This document shows positions 1 to 5,470 of a stretch of 8,242 bases of DNA, piece after piece (the first letter of the stretch is position 1; every line of letters starts with the position of its first letter). Position numbers and translations under genes: made by a program. The stretch is from JBDRGC01 sp043818215 (GTDB lineage Bacteria > Chloroflexota > Anaerolineae > Anaerolineales > UBA11858). The stretch lies in contig JBDRGC010000011.1 of assembly GCA_043818215.1 (NCBI GenBank), positions 1 to 8,242 of the forward strand, in the 5' to 3' direction. The notes beneath the pieces were generated by a model that was not told where the DNA came from, made no database searches, and saw only the letters and a list, made by a program, of their open reading frames with translations.

Positions 1-96
1 ACACTTGCACCGTAACGCAAGTGCAGGTGTACGCTCTGGCACTAAAAACGTGTGCCTGCGCTACTCACCCAGCGCTCGCGTTAGGATACAAACGCG
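1..96. repeat. Cluster of four back-to-back stem-loops
   Basis: Four short inverted repeats follow each other with almost no spacing. They are ACACTTGCAC/GTGCAGGTGT (1-10 and 21-30, one mismatch), GGCAC/GTGCC (38-42 and 52-56), GCGCT/AGCGC (58-62 and 71-75) and CGCGTT/AACGCG (77-82 and 91-96). All loops are 8-10 nt. There is no convincing coding frame. It could be a structured RNA end, a dispersed repeat or the terminator region of a gene outside the window. The pairing is visible; the role is unknown. Confidence 0.45.
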
Positions 97-437
97 CAAG
101 TTATTTAATTCTCGTTCCTGAGTATGAAAAAAAAATAAGAAAATTCACCACGGAGGCACAAAGGCACAAAGTTAGGAATTTTATAGTTTTTCCGGCTCTT
201 TGATGTTTTGTGTGGTCAAACTTTTTTTGTACACGGATTATGCGGATTTTTCTTTGGGTTTATCCGTGCAATCCGTGCAATCCGTGTACCGCGCCCCACA
301 ATATCTCAGAGAACCGTTTTTCCTTTGTGTCTCGCTTGTACCCGTCAGGGTATTGTGCCTCAGCGTGCCCTTTGGGTATCGTGGTGAAAAGAACTATTGG
401 TTCCGGCCTGTCCGGGTTAGATTTTTTGCCATACCCT
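97..437. repeat. Non-coding interval with dispersed inverted repeats
   Basis: No gene is supported here. At 144-171 there is a CACCACGGAGGCACAAAGG-type sequence, and a degraded inverted counterpart ending in GTGGTGAA lies at about 321-388. Between them are GTACACGGATTATGCGGAT (229-247) and its imperfect inverted copy (271-289, 16 of 19 matching). The right side contains a 9-bp tandem unit ATCCGTGCA repeated three times (262-288). Similar CACGGAGGCAC and ATCCGTGTAATCCGTG sequences are familiar intergenic repeats in several environmental phyla. The interval lies downstream of the four-gene operon and probably contains its transcript end, but I see no clear terminator. Confidence 0.6.
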
Positions 438-821
438 TTATTCAATAAATACCTCGATGTGCTCACCGTCTTCCCCATCGACCACATCGATAATCTTGCC
501 AAGCATATTGCCACCAATGGCCTCGTTTACGGCGGTCATCATATTTTCCAAATCCATATCTTCGGGCACAAACTGGGCGGCAATACTGATCCCCGCATCA
601 ACCAGCTTAAGGGGCAAATTCACATTGACCTTTGGCTTTCCGCTGGACATATCGGTCACGCGCACACGCAGCCAGCGAGCTCCACCCGTTGGCACCGCTG
701 CCCGGTGAGGCTTCATGCTGCTGGTGGCTAGGGCCTTCAATAACTTGGCGCCTTCATCGGCTGTTATGATCCCATCTTGAATCATTTTGAGAATTTTCAA
801 GCGTTCTTCGGTTGTGGTCAT
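438..821 (-). CDS. SHOCT-like domain protein, 127 aa, soluble
   Basis: This small soluble protein has two parts. Residues 1-32 form a short two-helix SHOCT-like module (ILKMIQDGIITADEGAKLL), as found at the N-terminus of YvlB/LiaX-type proteins and the C-terminus of DUF2089 proteins. Residues 50-127 form a domain (WLRVRVTD...VNVNLPLKL...DVVDGEDGEHIEVFIE) that recurs at the C-terminus of the upstream 233-aa protein, so the two are partial paralogues. There is no signal peptide or membrane segment. The ATG at 821 is supported by an AAGGAG ribosome site (829-834) seven bases upstream, the best in the operon. It is the last gene, 22 bp after its neighbour. The molecular role is unknown; a partner or regulator of the membrane paralogue is an inference. 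Confidence 0.85.
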   Translation of the reverse strand: MTTTEERLKILKMIQDGIITADEGAKLLKALATSSMKPHRAAVPTGGARWLRVRVTDMSSGKPKVNVNLPLKLVDAGISIAAQFVPEDMDLENMMTAVNEAIGGNMLGKIIDVVDGEDGEHIEVFIE

Positions 822-828
822 TTACATT

Positions 829-834
829 CTCCTT
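829..834 (-). promoter_or_regulatory. Strong Shine-Dalgarno site AAGGAG
   Basis: On the minus strand AAGGAG lies seven bases before the ATG at 821. It fixes that start and suggests the last operon gene is well translated on its own. Confidence 0.75.
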
Positions 835-843
835 CTCTCGACA

Positions 844-1545
844 TTATCCAATAAACACCTGCACCCGCTCGCCATCTTCACCTTCATCCACGTCGACGAA
901 GAATGGTGTACCGGCATCAGCAGTGTCTCCCATCGCCAGGATGATTTCATCCAGGCCGGTGGCATCTATATTGGGGAGGTGATGTCCGAAGGTGCGCAAT
1001 CCCCACGCGGTCAGGTGAATTGGGATTGGGAAACTGATGGCAATCTTTTCGGGTTTCTCCCCCGGTTTCTGATGAACGCGTATATGCAGCCAGGGGGTTG
1101 TGCGGCTACCCCAGGCAAGAGCTAACACAGCCACGCCCAACAGAAAGGGGAACCAGGCACAAGCAAACCAGAAGCCGAAACCGCTGGCACTAAACGCCCA
1201 ATACATCAACAACCCCCCCATGACGGTTATGCCCGCTCCAATCCAAAGAGGGATCACCCACCAGCGATTCCATTTTTTGATTTCTGCCAGATCGGGAGGC
1301 GCAGGAGGGGGTTCGTGATCGATGACTTCCGCTTGATCCCAAACCTGAGTGGGTTCCGCCTCAAGGCCCTCCCCGGATGTGGAGAGGGGTTCCGTTGATG
1401 GAGGCTGGGATTCCGCTTCGGGAACAGAACTCACCCCCGAAGCGGAATCGTCCAGCACCTGGAGGAGCCGTAACCCTTCCTCGGCAGTGATGATCCCATC
1501 TTCGATCATATCGAGAATTTTCGTGCGTTCAGATTCGGATGTCAT
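844..1545 (-). CDS. SHOCT-like domain membrane protein, 233 aa, two TM segments
   Basis: Residues 1-32 carry a SHOCT-like module (ILDMIEDGIITAEEGLRLL) nearly identical in pattern to that of the next gene. A low-complexity linker rich in proline, serine and glutamate follows (35-85). Two hydrophobic segments at about 95-118 and 123-146 are separated by a short glycine-containing turn, so both ends probably face the same side, likely the cytoplasm. The C-terminus (152-233, WLHIRV...DVDEGEDGERVQVFIG) matches the C-terminal domain of the 127-aa protein, so this looks like that protein with a membrane hairpin inserted. The linker contains WDQAEV (69-74), also present in the 530-aa protein. The ATG at 1545 has AAGGAAA upstream. 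It starts 16 bp after the preceding stop, which indicates an operon. The function is not known. Confidence 0.85.
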   Translation of the reverse strand: MTSESERTKILDMIEDGIITAEEGLRLLQVLDDSASGVSSVPEAESQPPSTEPLSTSGEGLEAEPTQVWDQAEVIDHEPPPAPPDLAEIKKWNRWWVIPLWIGAGITVMGGLLMYWAFSASGFGFWFACAWFPFLLGVAVLALAWGSRTTPWLHIRVHQKPGEKPEKIAISFPIPIHLTAWGLRTFGHHLPNIDATGLDEIILAMGDTADAGTPFFVDVDEGEDGERVQVFIG

Positions 1546-1561
1546 GCTATCAATTTCCTTT

Positions 1562-3154
1562 TCATCCTAAAGCGACTAAGAGTTGCTCGGCTTCTTCAAC
1601 GCCGATTTTTTTGTCTTGCAGCATTTGTAAGATCAGCAAACGTTCTTCATCGGTTACAGGGTTGCTGGGTGGCTGGGGTGGAGAGGGGGGATACGACGGC
1701 GGCGGCATTACACTAACCCTGGACACAGTTTCACGTTTACGTTCCTTGCGGGCAGTCCGAGCCACAGTTGCACGTGATTTCCTCTCGGCTTTGCGTTGGA
1801 TGGCAGCAATTTTTAGTTCCAGTTTCGCCTGCGCTCTTTGGGCCGCATCTCCCGCCCGTTGGGATGCGCGTTGGCGCGCTTTCTCGAGGCGTTCTTGAGC
1901 CTGCTTTACCCTTTCTTCTGAAAGCCCTGCGGTGCCGATGGATATCGAAAGACTCGCAAGATGGGCTTCTAAATGCTCACCCAGCATTTCCAATTGGGCC
2001 TCGATCTGACGGGTGGACTCTTCAGCAATCTCTTCGGCCATGCTGCCGAGTTTTGCTCCAAAATCAATATCTATCTCTTCTGGATGCTCCCACTCAGATG
2101 AAGGGGCGATCAAGTTTACGGTCCCGCCCGCAGAAAGCTCCACCGCTGCGCCGCCGTCCCCCATTGTCAGTGTGCATCTTCCTTCTTTGATGGTTTCGGA
2201 TTTTTGGGGGGTCTTCACACAGATCATTTGACCGCCACTCACGATATTGAATTCAGCGTTTATATCTGCGGGATTTTTGCAGCGAATATCTCCACCAGCC
2301 TGGATGGAATACGCTTGCCAGGGAACGGGGGAGAAATCCAACGTTGCGCTTCCCCCAACAGAGACAGTGATCCCGCCACTCACACCCTGCAAATACAGGT
2401 TTCCTCCGGTTGTATCGGCGCTGAATTGACCATCTATATCTCGTACCAATGCATTCCCTCCCACCAGCTTTATTTTCAAGTCTCCGCGCACCCGTTTGGC
2501 AGACAGCTCCCTGCCGATGTTTCCCACTTGTGTGGTGGTCACATCGCGCAAGACCAGGTCTTTGCCAATATTCTCTATTGTCAGATCACCATGGATTTGC
2601 CTGGCAGATATATCCCTGCCGACAGACTCGATATTCGCAGAGTCGGCATCGCGCAAAACCAGGTCATTGCCGATATTTCTGATCACCAGGTCGCCGCGGA
2701 TTTTTGTCACAGATATATCTCTGCCGACATTCCCAATATTTGTGGCACTCACTGCGCGCAAGATCAAATCATTGCCGACGTTGCCGATTGTCAACTCGGA
2801 GTGAATCTGTTTAGCGGTCAGGTCTCTGCCGACTGTGTCCACCTGAGCAATATTCACCTCACGCAAGATCAGGTCGTTGCCTACGCTGCCAATACTGAGG
2901 TTTCCTTCCAAAGCCATACAACACGCGTCACGGTCAATGCTTTCAACCTCCACGGCAGCAGCCAAGGGGACATGGACTAAGCAATCGCCAGAGCATGAAA
3001 TGGTGACAACATCATCTTGTTCTTCGATACTGAGCTTGTTCGAACTCGATTTAGCGAGTACTTCAGCTTGATCCCATCCCTTGATAGTGAGGTCGTTTTC
3101 GATATTTCCAAGTACCACTCGGGGCGTTTTACTGGTAGCAATAGATTTTTCCAT
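1562..3154 (-). CDS. DUF4097-like beta-repeat protein with coiled coil and C-terminal SHOCT-like module, 530 aa
   Basis: The first part (residues 10-350) is rich in short beta-strand repeats. Between residues 84 and 240 the motif GNDLILR(E/A/D)V recurs at 92, 127, 162 and 197, with a diverged copy at 232, giving an exact 35-residue period. A second motif, GRD(L/I)SA(K/R)QI, sits half a period later (109, 144, 179, 214). This is the pattern expected of a beta-solenoid, as in DUF4097/bactofilin-like proteins. Residues 366-475 are alternately charged and alanine-rich (probable long helix or coiled coil), 483-499 are proline-rich, and 500-530 (LLILQMLQDKKIGVEEAEQLL) form a SHOCT-like module. There is no signal peptide or membrane segment, so it is probably cytoplasmic. 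The ATG at 3154 lies two bases after the DUF2089 stop, with AGAGG inside that gene's end, suggesting translational coupling. A scaffold or envelope-stress adaptor role is inferred only. Confidence 0.87.
   Translation of the reverse strand: MEKSIATSKTPRVVLGNIENDLTIKGWDQAEVLAKSSSNKLSIEEQDDVVTISCSGDCLVHVPLAAAVEVESIDRDACCMALEGNLSIGSVGNDLILREVNIAQVDTVGRDLTAKQIHSELTIGNVGNDLILRAVSATNIGNVGRDISVTKIRGDLVIRNIGNDLVLRDADSANIESVGRDISARQIHGDLTIENIGKDLVLRDVTTTQVGNIGRELSAKRVRGDLKIKLVGGNALVRDIDGQFSADTTGGNLYLQGVSGGITVSVGGSATLDFSPVPWQAYSIQAGGDIRCKNPADINAEFNIVSGGQMICVKTPQKSETIKEGRCTLTMGDGGAAVELSAGGTVNLIAPSSEWEHPEEIDIDFGAKLGSMAEEIAEESTRQIEAQLEMLGEHLEAHLASLSISIGTAGLSEERVKQAQERLEKARQRASQRAGDAAQRAQAKLELKIAAIQRKAERKSRATVARTARKERKRETVSRVSVMPPPSYPPSPPQPPSNPVTDEERLLILQMLQDKKIGVEEAEQLLVALG
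2435..2908 (-). repeat. Tandem 105-bp coding repeats (35-aa units)
   Basis: The segment of the 530-aa gene encoding residues 83-240 consists of about four and a half units of 105 bp, visible as the regularly spaced GNDL(I/V)LR and GR(D/E)(L/I)S peptides. Spacing is exact at the protein level (35 residues each) while bases have diverged. The duplications are therefore old or under selection for fold rather than recent slippage. Confidence 0.8.
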
Positions 3155-3156
3155 CT

Positions 3157-3540
3157 TCAGGCCTCTTTTTCTGCAAGCATTTGCATGGCGTCCTCGTAGC
3201 TGATCTCGCCTTTTTCCAGCGATTCTAGGATGCCGCGGCGTTCCCGCTCCGATAGCCCGGCAGGCTCGCTTTCTCCGGGTTCATAACCCATCGCCCGGAT
3301 GACATCGTGCAACCGGTTACGGATAGTGGGGTAAGACAGGCCCAATTCGGCCTCCACACGCGTGATCTTGCCCTCACAACGCATAAAGGTTTCCACAAAG
3401 GCTAATTGTTCCAGGTTAAGCCGTGGGAACACGCCTGTCGTGAACCGCCCTTCTATACTTGTGTCGCAATCGTTACAATAGATTTTGGTTACGGTAACTT
3501 CCCCGCCGCAAAGCGGGCAGTTATTAGGTAGAGGCTGCAT
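3157..3540 (-). CDS. DUF2089 family zinc-ribbon/HTH regulator, 127 aa
   Basis: The N-terminus holds a zinc ribbon with four cysteines (C8, C11, C22, C25; CPLCGG then CNDC). Residues 44-83 resemble a helix-turn-helix, with a likely recognition helix around SYPTIRNRL (69-77). Residues 97-123 (ILESLEKGEISYEDAMQML) are the SHOCT-like helical module typical of the DUF2089 C-terminus. Length and domain order fit the family. The ATG at 3540 has AAAGGA (3550-3555) nine bases upstream. It is the first gene of a four-gene operon and follows a strong promoter, so it is the obvious candidate for a DNA-binding regulator of its own operon. Autoregulation and the inducing signal are inferences. The family is recognisable but poorly characterised. 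Confidence 0.9.
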   Translation of the reverse strand: MQPLPNNCPLCGGEVTVTKIYCNDCDTSIEGRFTTGVFPRLNLEQLAFVETFMRCEGKITRVEAELGLSYPTIRNRLHDVIRAMGYEPGESEPAGLSERERRGILESLEKGEISYEDAMQMLAEKEA

Positions 3541-3564
3541 ATGATTTTGTCCTTTTTGGAGATA

Positions 3565-3591
3565 GTTTGTAGTGGGACACGAGAGTATCCC
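3565..3591 (-). promoter_or_regulatory. Leader hairpin in the DUF2089 5' UTR, copy of a dispersed repeat
   Basis: GGGACAC (3574-3580) and GTATCCC (3585-3591) form a stem with a four-base loop, placed within roughly the first 25 bases of the predicted transcript. Positions 3565-3590 match the minus-strand copy of 7109-7134 at 24 of 26 bases. It could act as an operator for the encoded HTH protein, as an RNA stem, or be a repeat that landed there. Confidence 0.55.
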
Positions 3592-3603
3592 TTTTCCGCA
3601 GTC

Positions 3604-3631
3604 ATTATATATCTAAACTCAAAAAAGTCAA
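3604..3631 (-). promoter_or_regulatory. Sigma70-type promoter of the DUF2089 operon
   Basis: On the minus strand a TTGACT -35 box (3626-3631) and a perfect TATAAT -10 box (3604-3609) are separated by 16 bases of AT-rich sequence. Transcription would start near 3597, about 57 bases before the ATG at 3540. No competing gene lies between it and the terminator further upstream. Confidence 0.8.
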
Positions 3632-3641
3632 GAAGTATATT

Positions 3642-3669
3642 GATAATCTCAAAGTCTCATTGAGTTATC
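3642..3669. promoter_or_regulatory. Candidate operator: interrupted palindrome upstream of the -35 box
   Basis: GATAA-t-CTCAA (3642-3652) and TTGAGTTATC (3660-3669) are inverted copies with ten paired bases and one extra base, separated by seven bases. The site lies 10 bases upstream of the -35 box, a usual place for an activator or repressor site. A minor hairpin without regulatory role is the alternative. Confidence 0.4.
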
Positions 3670-3684
3670 TTTAGTATTGCTCAT

Positions 3685-3723
3685 AAAAGCAAAAGGCTGC
3701 CAGTCCTCTGAGAACTGACAGCC
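3685..3723 (-). terminator. Rho-independent terminator of the M23 peptidase unit
   Basis: On the minus strand GGCTGTCAGT and ACTGGCAGCC (3714-3723 and 3695-3704) form a ten-pair stem with one G-U pair and a nine-base loop, followed at once by TTTTGCTTTT (3685-3694). It lies about 140 bases after the stop at 3866 and before the promoter at 3604-3631, which separates the two transcription units. On the plus strand there is no comparable T tract. Confidence 0.78.
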
Positions 3724-3865
3724 CTTTGCCCCAAAGTGTTTATTTGTCAGCCCCCGATATTTATTCGCAGTAGCGCAAAATCACCTGGGAATGAAGAATG
3801 TACCCTTCCGAAGAGTATCCTTTGGGACTTCGTCACGCAGCCTGCCGATTTTTGCTCAACTGCGT

Positions 3866-5470
3866 TTATTCCTCTTCCGCCGCGGTTATCAGGCATTCCT
3901 TAGTAGCGTTTGCATTGGCTGCCACGGTTTGAGAGAAGCGAGTCAGCGTGCCCTGATAGGGTTCATCTCCGTTGTGGGTTATCCACCCTTCGAGATTAAA
4001 GGCCAACGTCCCATCTGCGGGAATCCACTCCCCGTTGTATTTGCGGACGATGTGAATATGGGTGCCCGTGCTTCTGCCTCCCTCGCAAGACGGATGCCCC
4101 AAAGGGTCGCCAGCTTCCAGCACCTTCCCCGCGGGGGCGCGGTCTTTGGTGGCAACATGCAGATAGAAAACTACCCACCCTGTGCGCGGGTCGCCGTCGC
4201 CATCTAAATCGAGTTCGACGATGCCGGCTTCGGAACGCGTCACTACGCCGCCGGCCACCGCCGTGACCCACTCGGATGACGGGATGCAACCTCCCGCCAC
4301 CGCCGGAGGAGCAAAGTCGATTGCCGCCCGGGGGTCGCCGGTTCCCCACCCCGTGTGCGGGCCGCCCGTGTAGGCCCAGGTCTTGCCCGGCTCGAAGGGC
4401 AGACGCATCTCTGGCTGCTGCAAACTCCCCGGAATGTGAGGCTGAACATCTACCCAGGGATCGCCGAATAAATTCTGGTAAGTCCACGCAAATCCATCGG
4501 GGCCGGCAGCAAACGAGAACATAATTCTGGTACTATCCAGCGAGAAATAATATTGCAGGGTTACCGTGGCGGCGTTTTGCCAGGGGTCGGGATGTTCCAT
4601 TGTCCCATCCTGGAAATCAAGTGTTGTCAGGCGGCCAGTGCGCCAGCCGTAGTAACCGTTGTTTAACGTGTTGGCGGCCCACACCAATTGCATGTACAGG
4701 CCCCGGTGAGATCGATTCTGGTAGCCCAGGGGGTAGTCTTCATCAACCTCGCGCGGCATGGAGGTCTGACTTAGCGCGCCGGTCTGGTAATCCAGCAGGG
4801 CCAGCAACACCCGCGGGCTGAGGCTGAAATTCGTCGCCACATAATCCACAACTCCAGCCCCGCTGCGGTTTTTCCCGGCTACATAAGCGTGGTAATCTTT
4901 CAGCCATCCCTGTTGGCCCTCCACGAATTCCTGAGTGTTGAATCCCACCTGGGCCGGACCGTGTACAAATAAACTATCGGGCAATATTTGGAATTGCGAT
5001 CCCCAAAAAGGCATAAAATAGATTGGAATTTGCATGGGGAGTCCCGGTGGCAGAGTGGTTGCATCTTCGGGGATGATTGGATTGGCCTCCAAAATTTCAT
5101 CCGCCGTGGTATTGAAATGCAGAGCCAGCACCGGGAGCGTATCCCCCGTTTGAGCGGTGTAATCGACGAGTTGTCCGGGCGAGTAATTGGGGCGGGGCGT
5201 GATTGGGGATTGGAGATTGGAGATTGGAGATTGGGGATTGGAGATTGGAGATTGGGGATTGGAGATTGGAGATTGGAGATTGGAGATTGGGGATTGGTTT
5301 GTGGGTAGGCAGCCGGTCAGAAGAAGCAGGCAGAGTATGCAAGACCATCGACTGACGACCGACGACCGACGACTACCGACCACCGACCACCGACCACCGC
5401 TGTCTGCGGTCTGCCGTCTGCGGTCTGCCATCTGTCGTCTGCGGTCTGCGGTCTGCCGTCTACCTCTCAT
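3866..5470 (-). CDS. LysM-containing M23 family metallopeptidase lipoprotein, 534 aa
   Basis: This is a secreted peptidoglycan-binding peptidase of the LytM type. From the ATG at 5470, residues 1-43 are encoded by heptanucleotide repeats (RRRQTAD-like). A lipoprotein signal with lipobox LTGC (C54) follows. Residues 58-91 are a repeat-encoded linker (PISNLQS units), about 101-149 are a LysM domain, and 180-345 are a helical module (SLSPRVLLALLDYQTG). The M23 domain follows with H372, D385, H438, H471 and H473, a DLDGDG loop (421-426) and cysteines C395/C462. The ATG overlaps the upstream stop as ATGA. An in-frame GTG at 5383 (residue 30) would give a more normal 25-residue lipoprotein signal, so the start is uncertain. 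H372-D385 spacing is longer than the usual HxxxD, as in both paralogues. Substrate and true activity are inferred from the family. Confidence 0.85.
   Translation of the reverse strand: MRGRRQTADRRRQMADRRRQTADSGGRWSVVGSRRSSVVSRWSCILCLLLLTGCLPTNQSPISNLQSPISNPQSPISNPQSPISNLQSPITPRPNYSPGQLVDYTAQTGDTLPVLALHFNTTADEILEANPIIPEDATTLPPGLPMQIPIYFMPFWGSQFQILPDSLFVHGPAQVGFNTQEFVEGQQGWLKDYHAYVAGKNRSGAGVVDYVATNFSLSPRVLLALLDYQTGALSQTSMPREVDEDYPLGYQNRSHRGLYMQLVWAANTLNNGYYGWRTGRLTTLDFQDGTMEHPDPWQNAATVTLQYYFSLDSTRIMFSFAAGPDGFAWTYQNLFGDPWVDVQPHIPGSLQQPEMRLPFEPGKTWAYTGGPHTGWGTGDPRAAIDFAPPAVAGGCIPSSEWVTAVAGGVVTRSEAGIVELDLDGDGDPRTGWVVFYLHVATKDRAPAGKVLEAGDPLGHPSCEGGRSTGTHIHIVRKYNGEWIPADGTLAFNLEGWITHNGDEPYQGTLTRFSQTVAANANATKECLITAAEEE
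5201..5298 (-). repeat. Heptanucleotide array, 14 units of GATTGGR (plus-strand reading)
   Basis: Fourteen uninterrupted 7-bp units (minus strand YCCAATC, mostly TCCAATC) lie inside the LysM-M23 gene and encode the linker PISNLQS/PISNPQS. Every reading frame through the array is open and gives the same cyclic peptide, because 7 is not a multiple of 3. The unit resembles the heptameric STRR repeats described in filamentous cyanobacteria. Confidence 0.95.
5349..5397 (-). repeat. Heptanucleotide array, seven units of CGACNNN (CGACCAC/CGACCGA)
   Basis: Seven 7-bp units lie inside the N-terminal coding region. On the minus strand the three CGACCAC units each give a GTG codon (at 5397, 5390 and 5383), one in each reading frame. 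The third is in frame with the lipoprotein signal. Confidence 0.92.
5403..5461 (-). repeat. Heptanucleotide array, eight units of TCTGYSR (TCTGCGG/TCTGCCG)
   Basis: Eight 7-bp units and a partial ninth follow directly after the ATG at 5470 in the direction of translation. They encode the RRRQTAD/RRRQMAD peptide. With the other two arrays, 29 heptads occur within 261 bp. Confidence 0.93.

Noticed and set aside
391..416. Terminator for the four-gene operon
   Set aside because: GAAC/GTTC and CCGG stems are only four pairs each. A short TTCTTTT follows on the minus strand, but the structure is too weak to call.
210..731. 173-codon plus-strand frame
   Set aside because: It crosses dispersed repeats and then runs antisense through the well-supported 127-aa gene.
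2204..2980. 258-codon plus-strand frame
   Set aside because: It is the antisense reading of the repeated beta-strand gene; its apparent repeats mirror the 35-residue repeats and it has no ribosome site.
5201..5298. CRISPR-like regular repeats
   Set aside because: Units are 7 bp, directly adjacent and without spacers; this is a simple tandem array.
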